This document shows, piece by piece, positions 41,599 to 49,988 of a stretch of 64,000 nucleotides of DNA. Below the pieces are notes generated by a model, which searched no databases, had not been told where the DNA came from, and saw nothing but the letters and a program-made list of their open reading frames with translations. The stretch's first letter is position 1, and each line of letters starts with the position of its first letter. Source of the stretch: Methylocystis sp. ATCC 49242 (GTDB lineage: Bacteria > Pseudomonadota > Alphaproteobacteria > Rhizobiales > Beijerinckiaceae); the NCBI RefSeq assembly GCF_000188155.2, contig NZ_KE124774.1, positions 3,428,356 to 3,492,355 of the forward strand, written 5' to 3'. The translations under genes were made by a program, and so were the position numbers.

Positions 41599-41629
41599 CG
41601 CCCCGCGCGTCTCACGCGGGGCGTTTTTT
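41599..41629. terminator. Intrinsic terminator
   Basis: Nine-base arms CGCCCCGCG and CGCGGGGCG with a 7-nt loop and TTTTTT. It ends the OrfA transcript on the plus strand and abuts the end of the transglutaminase gene from the other side. Confidence 0.85.
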
Positions 41630-42462
41630 CATGATTGCGTCTGAACCTGCGCCTGAGCATTGGTCGGCGCGACCCGCACCCTGACTTCCATGGTTTCGCC
41701 AGCGCCGCCGATCCGCGCCCCGCGGATGGGGGCGGCGCCGAGATAATCCAGCGCGGCGGCGAGACGCACATGACGCTCACCCGGCGATACGCCATGCGCC
41801 GGATCGAACCCGACCCAGCCGAGACCCTCGACATGGGCCTCCGCCCATGCGTGACCCGCCACCTGATCGTCGCTGTCGCTCCGCAAGTAATAGCCGCTCA
41901 CATATCGCGCCGGCGCGCCGATCGCGCGCGCGCAGGCGATAAAGAGATGGGCGAAATCCTGGCAGACGCCCTTCTTGTGTGCGAAGGCCTCTACCGCGGT
42001 CGTCGCAGCATGGGACGCATCGGTGTCGAAGCTCATCGTCTCGTAAAGCGCGCCGAGCAGCGCGTGCAGTCGGCCGAGCGCTCCATTCTCGCCCGCTGTT
42101 GTCGCGCGAGCGAAATCGACAATCGCGCGGCTCGACGCGGTGAGCGGCGTCTGGCGGAAATACAGCGCGGTCGGGAAGCGCTCGACCGCGCCTGACGCGA
42201 CGCCGGCGGTGTCGAAGGTAGTGACCTCGCCTTCGACCATCGTCGAGATCGATTCGAGCGGCCCGTCGGCCGTGAAGCGGTTCACGATATTGCCGAAGGC
42301 GTCTTCCGACTGGCTCAGGCGGCAGTCGCGATCGACGTCGATGCGCCAATGCGCGACATGCTGGCCATCGTAGTTGCGCGGCGTCAGCCGCAGCGACTGG
42401 ATCGCCGATCGCGCCGGTTCGCTGTAGCGGTAGATCGTCTCGTGGCGGATGCGAATGCGCAT
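41629..42462 (-). CDS. Transglutaminase-like protein
   Basis: The 277-residue protein has the bacterial transglutaminase N-terminal region (RIRHETIYRYSEPARSAIQS) and the catalytic core: Cys in KKGVCQDFAHLFIAC, His in VAGHAWAEAHVEG, Asp in VGFDPAHG. It is the third gene of the conserved ATP-grasp / alpha-E / transglutaminase set. It may be a peptidase or an amide-forming enzyme. The substrate is unknown. Confidence 0.88.
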   Translation of the reverse strand: MRIRIRHETIYRYSEPARSAIQSLRLTPRNYDGQHVAHWRIDVDRDCRLSQSEDAFGNIVNRFTADGPLESISTMVEGEVTTFDTAGVASGAVERFPTALYFRQTPLTASSRAIVDFARATTAGENGALGRLHALLGALYETMSFDTDASHAATTAVEAFAHKKGVCQDFAHLFIACARAIGAPARYVSGYYLRSDSDDQVAGHAWAEAHVEGLGWVGFDPAHGVSPGERHVRLAAALDYLGAAPIRGARIGGAGETMEVRVRVAPTNAQAQVQTQS

Positions 42463-42471
42463 GTTTTCCCG

Positions 42472-43419
42472 TCAGAACAGATATTGTTCGGAGATCAGCG
42501 TCCCAAGCTGATTGTTCTCGCCGATGAAGCCCTGCACGAATTCATGCAGGCCGCCCTGAAAGACGCTCTCCATCGTCAGATTTTCCAGCTTGCCATAGAC
42601 GCTGCGCGCCTGCCGCTGGGCCGCGCCCTGACGCCCATGCGCGCGGGCGAGATAATCGAGATTGCGCACGATGCTCTCGTAGCAGGAAATGAGCGAACGC
42701 GGCATCTCGGGGCGCAGGATGAGCAGGTCGGCGACGAGCCACGGTTTCATGCTGGTGCGATAGACCCAGTGATAGGCGGTGTGCGCCGAGACCGCGCGAA
42801 GGATCGCGGCCCATTGGAAATAGTCGAGCGAGCCGCCGACGACCTCCTTCTCCGGCAGCAGCACGTGGTATTTAACGTCGAGCAGGCGCGCGGTGTTGTC
42901 GGCGCGCTCGACGAAGAGACCGACGCGCGAGAACCAGTAGGCGTCATTGCGCAGCATCGTGCGATAGGCGCCGCCGTCATATGTGAGGGACGTCTGTTTC
43001 ACGAATTCGAGAAAGCGCGCCAATTCGTCGGCGGAATGGGCGCCGCGGCGCGCTTCGAGCGCTTTCATTTCGAGATAGGCGCCGTTGATCGCCTCCCACA
43101 TCTCGACCGTGAGCGCGGTGCGCACGGCGCGCGCGTTGGCGCGGGCGTATTCGATGCAGTTGCGGATCGACCCCGGATTGTCGGGCGCGAAGGTGAGGAA
43201 CTCCACCACATTCGCTTCGTCGAGCGGACGCCCGGAATCCTCGAACGCCTCAGATGCGCCCGACGAGAGAAGCACGCTTTCCCATTCCGATTCGGCGCCG
43301 CCGTAGGTCTTGGGCAGCGAGGCGAGACGACGCGACGCTTCTATCGCGCGCGCGAGAAAGTCGGCGCGCTCCATGTAGCGGGCGAGCCAATAGAGGTTGT
43401 CGGCGGTGCGTGAAAGCAT
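42472..43419 (-). CDS. Alpha-E domain protein (DUF403)
   Basis: The protein begins MLSRTADNLYWLARYMERAD, the classic alpha-E start, and is helical throughout (315 residues). An in-frame Met at 43560 would add 47 residues and couple to the ATP-grasp stop (TGATG), so the start is not certain. It always travels with the ATP-grasp and transglutaminase genes and is thought to work with them, probably in making a peptide-like product. Confidence 0.85.
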   Translation of the reverse strand: MLSRTADNLYWLARYMERADFLARAIEASRRLASLPKTYGGAESEWESVLLSSGASEAFEDSGRPLDEANVVEFLTFAPDNPGSIRNCIEYARANARAVRTALTVEMWEAINGAYLEMKALEARRGAHSADELARFLEFVKQTSLTYDGGAYRTMLRNDAYWFSRVGLFVERADNTARLLDVKYHVLLPEKEVVGGSLDYFQWAAILRAVSAHTAYHWVYRTSMKPWLVADLLILRPEMPRSLISCYESIVRNLDYLARAHGRQGAAQRQARSVYGKLENLTMESVFQGGLHEFVQGFIGENNQLGTLISEQYLF

Positions 43420-43559
43420 GTGACGTTCCGGTTGCGCGCGCTCGCGCCTGAATTTGTCTGCGGCCTTTGCGAGGGGAACGACGGGATCGGGAACGGCGAA
43501 AGCCTCTTCCGGATGCGCGATTCCGTGATGTTCCTCGAACGATTGGAAGCTATCGAGCA

Positions 43560-45005
43560 TCAGGCCTGCCCCATGAGCGCGTCATCGATGATCCAGGTGT
43601 CCTTGGTGCCGCCGCCCTGACTCGAATTCACGACCAGCGACTTCTCTGTCATGGCGACGCGGGTGAGTCCGCCCGGAACGACGCGCACGCCATTCGCGCC
43701 CTGAAGCACGAAGGGCCGCAGGTCGACATGGCGCGGCGCGACGCCCTGCGCGACGGAGACGGGGCAGGTGGAAAGGGCGAGGGTTGGCTGGGCGATGAAA
43801 TTGTCGGGATGGGCTTTGAGCTTGGCGCGGAATTCCTCGATCTGGGCCCTGGTCGCATGGGGGCCGACGAGCATCCCGTAGCCGCCCGAGCCATTGACCT
43901 CCTTGACCACCAGCTCGTCGAGATTGTCGAGCACATAGGACAGCGCCTCCGGCTCGCGACAGCGATGGGTGGGGACGTTTTGCAGGAGCGGCTCCTCGCC
44001 GAGATAGAAACGGATGATGTCGGGCATGTAGGTGTATGTCGCCTTGTCGTCGGCGACGCCTGTTCCGACTGCATTGGCGAGCGTCACATTGCCTGCATGA
44101 TAGGCGCCCATGAGTCCCGCGACGCCGAGCGCCGAATCCGGCCGGAACGCCAGCGGATCTAGGAAATCGTCGTCGATACGGCGATAGATGACGTCGACGC
44201 GGCGCGGGCCTTCCGTCGTGCGCATGTAGACCACGTCGTCCTTCACGAAGAGATCGCGGCCTTCGACCAATTCCACGCCGAGCTTGTCGGCGAGAAACGA
44301 GTGCTCGTAAAAGGCGGAATTATATTGGCCCGGCGTCATCAGCGCGATAGTCGGATCGCTCGACGCGCGCGGCGGCGCGACGGAGCGCAGCGTCGCGAGC
44401 AGTTCGTCGGGATAATCCTCGATCGGCGCGACGCGATGCATCGCGAAAAGCTCGGGAAAGAGCCGCATCATCACTTCGCGGTTCTCGAGCATGTAGGAGA
44501 CGCCCGACGGCGTGCGCGCGTTGTCCTCCAGCACATAGAAACCATGGTCGTCCGTGCGCACGATATCGACGCCGGCGATGTGGACATAGATGTCGTGCGG
44601 AACGCGGCGGCCCGCCATTTCCGGGCAATAGCCGGGATTGCGATAGACGAGATCGGCGGGAATGATCCCGGCCTTCAGCGCCTCGCCGCCGTTATAGAGA
44701 TCCTTGAGAAACATGTTCAGCGCGGTGACGCGCTGCACGAGGCCGCGCTCCAGCGCCGCCCATTCGCTGCGCGCGATGATGCGCGGCAGAATGTCGAAGG
44801 GAATGAGCCGTTCGGTGGCGTCCTGAGCGCCATAGACGGCGAAGGTGATGCCGATGCGCCGGAACAGCAACTCTGCCTGCTCACGCCGCGAGGCGAGAAG
44901 GTCGGGGGTCGTGCCCGCCAGCCATTGCGAAAGCTTTTCGTATGGCGCGCGCGTCGCCCCGTTCACGCCGCCCATTTCATCGAATTGCGTCACACGCAGA
45001 TCCAC
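43560..45005 (-). CDS. Circularly permuted ATP-grasp protein (DUF404/407)
   Basis: The 481-residue protein starts with FDEMGGVNGATRAPYEKLSQ and has the family's ATP-grasp marks: DIYVHIAGVDIVRTDDHGFY, LEDNARTPSGVSYMLENREV, LDELVVKEVNGSGGYGML, SSQGGGTKDTWII. It likely forms a peptide bond. I chose the GTG at 45005, which has GAGGAG about 8 nt upstream, over a longer frame that reaches 45374. Confidence 0.88.
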   Translation of the reverse strand: MDLRVTQFDEMGGVNGATRAPYEKLSQWLAGTTPDLLASRREQAELLFRRIGITFAVYGAQDATERLIPFDILPRIIARSEWAALERGLVQRVTALNMFLKDLYNGGEALKAGIIPADLVYRNPGYCPEMAGRRVPHDIYVHIAGVDIVRTDDHGFYVLEDNARTPSGVSYMLENREVMMRLFPELFAMHRVAPIEDYPDELLATLRSVAPPRASSDPTIALMTPGQYNSAFYEHSFLADKLGVELVEGRDLFVKDDVVYMRTTEGPRRVDVIYRRIDDDFLDPLAFRPDSALGVAGLMGAYHAGNVTLANAVGTGVADDKATYTYMPDIIRFYLGEEPLLQNVPTHRCREPEALSYVLDNLDELVVKEVNGSGGYGMLVGPHATRAQIEEFRAKLKAHPDNFIAQPTLALSTCPVSVAQGVAPRHVDLRPFVLQGANGVRVVPGGLTRVAMTEKSLVVNSSQGGGTKDTWIIDDALMGQA

Positions 45006-45195
45006 TGTCGGCGCTCCTCGTATTTTCGGGCCGAGCCTGTATTCACAGGGGTTCCGGCCTTTGAGACTGCGGTCGGGAAGAGCTTCGCAAGAACTGCGCC
45101 AGAAGTTCGAAAAAATTGTCATATTGTCTCTGTAGGACTCTGCCGGGCTGGCGTAACCTGCGCTTGCCGACATATGATTCATCGGGTTTTCGGTT

Positions 45196-47391
45196 TTGCC
45201 GACGCGTCGCGAATATGTGAGAGAGGCGCGAGATGGCGCGCGCCTGCGACATGCGCTTTCGAGCCCCGCCAGTTCCCGGCGAATGGGCGCAACCGGGTTT
45301 GCCTTGCTTTCGCTTCTCGCCGCGCCGGCGGCCCGCGCGGAAGCGCCGCCGCCGGTGTTCAACTGGGTCGGCATGTATCTCGGAGCGAGTCTCGGCGCTG
45401 CCTTTCCGCTTCACGGCGGCGAGCGGTTGCAGGCGGGGAGCGGCTTCGGCTCGCCCGTTTACGATCTCTACCCCGCAGGCGCGACACGGCCGGGCGTCAC
45501 GGTTGGCGCGCAAGTCGGCTACAACTGGCAGGACGGGCCCTGGGTCTGGGGCTTCGAGACGGATTTGAGCCTGCTCGACGGCCGCCGCGGCCCGAACGGA
45601 CTATTCGCGTCTTCGGACGCCTATGCGCCGGGACTACCCGTTTACACATTGCATCCCGGTTCGAGCGCAAATTATTTCGCCAGCATTCGCGGCCGCGTCG
45701 GCTTCGCCTACGACCGCGCGCTCCTCTATCTGACCGGCGGCGTAGCGGCGGGCGGCGCGCGCGGACCTGAAACGCTTACGCTCGGCGCCGACGGCCCCGA
45801 TGCGATTTTCGAGGCGCCCTGGTCGCAATCCTCGCGGATGAAATATGTTTTCGGCGCCGGTTTCGAATACGCCTTCGCAGATAATTGGTCGGCGCGCGCG
45901 GAATATCTTTTTCTGAACCAGTCGCTGAACACGCAGACTTTCGACAATGGCGCGGGCTATCTCTACGCCTCGCGCATCCGAAATGAAAACCAGATCCTGC
46001 GCTTCGGGCTGAATTATCATTTCGGCGCCAAGAACGAGATCGTCGCTCCGTTGCAATACGGCGGAATAAACGGCCACGGCGGAAATGGCGCGAGTGGCGA
46101 GAGCGGCGAAAACGCGCCGGAGTTTTATAGCGTGCACGCCCAGACCACCAATGTCGTGCAGGGCTATCCGCGATTTCGCGCGGCCTATGACGGACCCAAC
46201 AGCTTTCCTTCCGGCGGAAAGGCGAATTTCGGATCGACGACGAACATCTTCCTTGGCCTGCGCCTGTGGGAAGGCGGCGCGGTCTATCTCAACCCCGAGA
46301 TCGATCAGGGCTACGGACTCGCCAATTCGGTTGGAGCCGCCTCTTACGTCAACGGCGCGGTCGCCAAGGTCGGCGCCAGCGCGCCCTACATGCGCTTTCA
46401 GCGTTATTTCCTGCGCCAGATCATCGGGCTCGGCGGCGGCGACCGCGGGCATGATCCAGACCAGGGCTCGCGCAGTGAAGTGCTCGAATCGACGCAGAAC
46501 CAGATCTCCGGCAAGGTCGATCGCGACCGCATCATCATCACGCTGGGCAAATTCGCCGTGGGAGACGTCTTCGACGACAACGTCTACGCGCACGATCCGA
46601 CGACAGGCTTCATGAATTTCGCCTTCAACACCATGGGCGCCTTCGATTACGCGGCCGACTCATGGGGCTACACGCATGGCCTGGCCGTGGAATGGAAACA
46701 GAACTGGTGGACGGCGCGCGGCGGCGTGTTTCAGCTCTCGACCGTGCCGAACGGGCTCGAGATCGAGCCAGAATTATTCCGTCAATATATGGCCGTCGCA
46801 GAGTTCGAGGGCCGCTACGACCTTTTCGGCCAGCCGGGAGCAATCAAGTTTCTCGGCTATGGCGACAATGGCAATCTGAGCAAGATGGACGATGTGGTGC
46901 GCTACGCCTATCTGACAGGCGAGTTCCCGCCGCGCGTCGACTCCTTCCGCAAGCGCGCCGTCAAGATGGGCGGGGGAATCAATGTAAAGCAACAGCTGGC
47001 GCCGAATCTCGGGTTCTTCCTGCGCGCGAGCATGGCGGACGGTCGCTATGAGACAGTGGATTACACTGACGTCGACCGGTCCGTGTCGTTCGGACTTGTC
47101 GGCGGCGGCGCCTTGTGGGGGCGCGATCACGACGAGATCGGCGTTGCGGCCGCCTTCAGCGGACTTCATGGCTCACGCGTGCGCTATTTCGCGCTTGGCG
47201 GAACGAGCGTCTATATCGGCGACGGCGCGCTCTCCTATGATGGCGAGAAGAATCTGGAGGCCTATTACAAGGTCGGCTTCGGCAGGAATTTCGACGCCAC
47301 TTTAGATTATCAGCTGCTCGTCGATCCCGGGCACAACAGCGCGCGCGGGCCGATCAATGTCTTCGGCCTGCGGCTGCGCGGCGCGTTCTGA
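45196..47391 (+). CDS. Composite outer-membrane porin, Omp25-like plus OprB-like
   Basis: The protein has up to 731 residues. A signal peptide (ending LLAAPAARA) is followed by an eight-strand Omp25-like barrel (FNWVGMYLGASLGAAFPLHG, YFASIRGRVGFAYDRALLYL, FGLNYHFGAKNE). After a Gly-rich linker comes an OprB-type carbohydrate porin (IITLGKFAVGDVFDDNVYAH, EAYYKVGFGRNFDATLDYQL) ending GLRLRGAF. The start is uncertain: 45196, a GTG at 45217 or 45283. It is divergent from the ATP-grasp gene. Confidence 0.82.
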   Translation: MPTRREYVREARDGARLRHALSSPASSRRMGATGFALLSLLAAPAARAEAPPPVFNWVGMYLGASLGAAFPLHGGERLQAGSGFGSPVYDLYPAGATRPGVTVGAQVGYNWQDGPWVWGFETDLSLLDGRRGPNGLFASSDAYAPGLPVYTLHPGSSANYFASIRGRVGFAYDRALLYLTGGVAAGGARGPETLTLGADGPDAIFEAPWSQSSRMKYVFGAGFEYAFADNWSARAEYLFLNQSLNTQTFDNGAGYLYASRIRNENQILRFGLNYHFGAKNEIVAPLQYGGINGHGGNGASGESGENAPEFYSVHAQTTNVVQGYPRFRAAYDGPNSFPSGGKANFGSTTNIFLGLRLWEGGAVYLNPEIDQGYGLANSVGAASYVNGAVAKVGASAPYMRFQRYFLRQIIGLGGGDRGHDPDQGSRSEVLESTQNQISGKVDRDRIIITLGKFAVGDVFDDNVYAHDPTTGFMNFAFNTMGAFDYAADSWGYTHGLAVEWKQNWWTARGGVFQLSTVPNGLEIEPELFRQYMAVAEFEGRYDLFGQPGAIKFLGYGDNGNLSKMDDVVRYAYLTGEFPPRVDSFRKRAVKMGGGINVKQQLAPNLGFFLRASMADGRYETVDYTDVDRSVSFGLVGGGALWGRDHDEIGVAAAFSGLHGSRVRYFALGGTSVYIGDGALSYDGEKNLEAYYKVGFGRNFDATLDYQLLVDPGHNSARGPINVFGLRLRGAF

Positions 47392-47396
47392 CGTGA

Positions 47397-47678
47397 TCAG
47401 AAATAGGCCGGCAGCGTCTTCTCGAAGTCGGGAAAATAGCGCGAGATGACGCTGACGTCGAAACGCGGGAGGATCATTTCCTTCGGCTCGCGGTCGAGGA
47501 GGAAGCGGAAGGAGGCTTCGATCATCGCCTCCGCATTCGCTTCGCCGGCGAGGCGGGCAAGGTCATCTTGCGAAAGCGTTACGCGATGGCGTGTTTCGCC
47601 ATTCGCTTCCCGAACCGTCACGTCGAAGGACATCGGATCGCCCCCGCTCACGCGCAAGACGCTTATCGTCGCGCTCAC
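47397..47678 (-). CDS. Conserved hypothetical protein
   Basis: A 93-residue protein (MSATISVLRVSGGDPMSFDV) with an acidic helix (EANAEAMIEASFRFLLDREP) and an aromatic C-terminus. It overlaps the glutathione peroxidase gene by ATGA. I do not recognise the family. Confidence 0.7.
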   Translation of the reverse strand: MSATISVLRVSGGDPMSFDVTVREANGETRHRVTLSQDDLARLAGEANAEAMIEASFRFLLDREPKEMILPRFDVSVISRYFPDFEKTLPAYF

Positions 47679-48154
47679 AGAAGCGCCTCGATGTCTCTCT
47701 CGATCGCCTGCGGCGTATCGGTCGGCGCATATCGCTTCACGACAGCGCCATTGCGATCAACGAGAAATTTCGTGAAATTCCATTTGATGGCCTCGGAGCC
47801 GAGCAGTCCCGGCGCCGCATGTTTCAACAGGCGATAAAGCGGATGCGCCTTTTCGCCATTCACGTCGATCTTGGCGAACATCGGAAAGGTCACGTCGTAA
47901 TTCGTCGAGCAAAAGGCGGCAATCTCGCTTTCCGAACCCGGCTCCTGCGCGCCGAACTGGTTGCAGGGAAAGCCGAGAATGACAAACCCCCTGTCCGCGA
48001 ATTTGCGATAGAGCGCCTCGAGCCCCTTGTATTGGGGGGTGAAGCCGCAGCGGCTCGCGACATTGACGACGAGGAGCGCCTTGCCCGCGTAATCGCGCAA
48101 GGATCTGGTTGCGCCGTCGATCGTCGTGGCCTCGATATCATAGAGCGTCGTCAT
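47675..48154 (-). CDS. Glutathione peroxidase
   Basis: The 159-residue enzyme has the catalytic set of the family: C36 in NVASRCGFTPQY, Q66 in GFPCNQFGAQEPG, W125/N126 in KWNFTKFLVD. It uses cysteine, not selenocysteine. It reduces peroxides, probably with thioredoxin or glutathione. The following small gene is translationally coupled. Confidence 0.93.
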   Translation of the reverse strand: MTTLYDIEATTIDGATRSLRDYAGKALLVVNVASRCGFTPQYKGLEALYRKFADRGFVILGFPCNQFGAQEPGSESEIAAFCSTNYDVTFPMFAKIDVNGEKAHPLYRLLKHAAPGLLGSEAIKWNFTKFLVDRNGAVVKRYAPTDTPQAIERDIEALL

Positions 48155-48194
48155 GCGCGCCTCCTTTTACAATAGGCTCGCATAAATTTCTCTC

Positions 48195-49697
48195 TCACGC
48201 CACCAGGCTGTCGGAGGGCTTGGCCTCGGATTCAGCGCCTTCGTCGAGGCCATATTCCTTCATCTTGCGATAAAGCGTCGAACGGCCGATGCCGAGCCGT
48301 CGCGCAATCTCCGACATCTGGCCACGATAATGCGTCAGCGCGAAACGGATCGTCTCCGCCTCCAGATCCTGGAGCTTGCGCATCTCGCCATTGGCGCCGA
48401 GCATGGAAATGACGTTGGGATCGCGGATTTCGACATGCACGATCTCGCGCTGACGCGGCGCGTCGGCCGCGGGCGCGAGCGCCGGCGCGGGCGGCACACG
48501 CACGTCATATCCGTCGACATGGGCGGCGATCTGCGGAAATTCGGCGACCGTCAGTTCATCGCCGTCCGCGAGCACCACGGCGCGAAACACGGCGTTTTCA
48601 AGCTGCCGCACATTGCCGGGCCAGTCATAGGTCGTCAGCAGCGACAGCGCTTCGGCCGTGACCCCGCGAATGTTGCGGCCCTCTTCGGCCGCGAAACGCG
48701 CCGCGAAACGCCGCGCGAGATCGGCGATGTCCTGACGGCGCGCGCGCAGCGGCGGAATGCTGATCGGAAAGACGTTGAGACGGTAGAACAGGTCCTCGCG
48801 AAACTGCCCGCGCTTCACGAGTTCGATGAGATTCTGGTTCGTCGCGGAGATCAGGCGGATATCGACGCGCACCGGCCGCCTCGCGCCGACGGGGTCGATC
48901 TCGCCCTCCTGCAGCGCGCGCAAGAGCTTCACCTGAATGTCGAGGGGCAGTTCGCCGATTTCATCGAGGAAAAGCGTGCCGCCATTGGCTTCGAGAAACT
49001 TGCCCGAATGCTTTTCGGTCGCGCCGGTGAAGGCGCCTTTCTCGTGGCCGAAGAGTATCGACTCCACCAGATTGGCGGGGAGCGCCCCACAGTTCACAGT
49101 AACGAAGGGCTTGCCCCTGCGATCGGAGCCGCCCTGAATGGCGCGGGCGACCAGCTCCTTGCCGACGCCGGATTCGCCCTCGATCAGCACGGGTATGGAC
49201 GAATGCGCGGCGCGTTCGCCGAGACGAATCACGCGCGCCATGTCATCGCTGCGCGAGACGAGATCCCGGAAGGTGAGCGCGCCCGAGGCGCGGCGGCTGA
49301 TGCGGCGGATTTCGCCGGCGAGCGCGTCCGCCGACAGGGCGTTCTTGATGGAGATCTGCAGCCGCTCGGCGCCGACCGGCTTCACGACAAAGTCGTGCGC
49401 GCCCGCGCGCATCGCCGAAATCACGGCCTCGATCGAGCCATGCGCGGTCTGCACGATGACGGGCGTCGCGATCTTCGTGTCGCGCATGCGCGTGAGCACG
49501 CCCATGCCGTCGAGATCGGGCATCACGAGATCGAGAATGAGCAGCGCGATCGGCGGCGCGCCGGGCTGCGTCAGCCGCGCAAGGGCCTGTTCGCCGCCCT
49601 CCACGGTCTCGGCTTCGTAACCGAATCGCCGCACCATGGCCTCGAGCAGGCGGCGTTGCACCGGATCGTCGTCAGCAATGAGAATTATGGAAGTCAT
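48195..49697 (-). CDS. Sigma-54-dependent response regulator
   Basis: The 500-residue protein has a receiver domain (ADDDPVQRRL, phospho-Asp in LLILDLVMPD), an AAA+ domain (Walker A GESGVGKE, the GAFTGA motif in HEKGAFTGATE, Walker B LFLDEIGE) and a C-terminal Fis-type HTH (IARRLGIGRSTLYRKMKEYG). It activates sigma-54 promoters. No kinase gene is beside it, so its signal is unknown. The start at 49697 has an AAGGGG site. Confidence 0.93.
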   Translation of the reverse strand: MTSIILIADDDPVQRRLLEAMVRRFGYEAETVEGGEQALARLTQPGAPPIALLILDLVMPDLDGMGVLTRMRDTKIATPVIVQTAHGSIEAVISAMRAGAHDFVVKPVGAERLQISIKNALSADALAGEIRRISRRASGALTFRDLVSRSDDMARVIRLGERAAHSSIPVLIEGESGVGKELVARAIQGGSDRRGKPFVTVNCGALPANLVESILFGHEKGAFTGATEKHSGKFLEANGGTLFLDEIGELPLDIQVKLLRALQEGEIDPVGARRPVRVDIRLISATNQNLIELVKRGQFREDLFYRLNVFPISIPPLRARRQDIADLARRFAARFAAEEGRNIRGVTAEALSLLTTYDWPGNVRQLENAVFRAVVLADGDELTVAEFPQIAAHVDGYDVRVPPAPALAPAADAPRQREIVHVEIRDPNVISMLGANGEMRKLQDLEAETIRFALTHYRGQMSEIARRLGIGRSTLYRKMKEYGLDEGAESEAKPSDSLVA

Positions 49698-49988
49698 CAC
49701 GCCCCTTTGTCCCGCCCCGCAGCCTGCGGCCGCACCCTCGTCGCATCTGCGCCGGGACTGTTTGTCGGCGCGCCCATCGTTGCGAAACAGGGTAAAGGGC
49801 GGGTTAATCCGGCGCGGGGGAAGGCGCAACGGCGCGTTGTAAATATGCGCGAAAAATCGAAAATTCGAATTCGCGCCCCCAATTCCCGGCGATTGTCGAC
49901 GTCGCGGATCGGGTTGATCGCGCTTGGGCTTTGCCCATATGTTTGACCATTCGCCTCGCGGCGTCCGCAACTCGAAACGGTTTTCGCC
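49698..49988. other. Divergent promoter region
   Basis: About 290 bp between the response regulator and the oligopeptidase. The regulator's frame extends through it on the minus strand but is not protein-like there. No clear motif seen. Confidence 0.4.
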
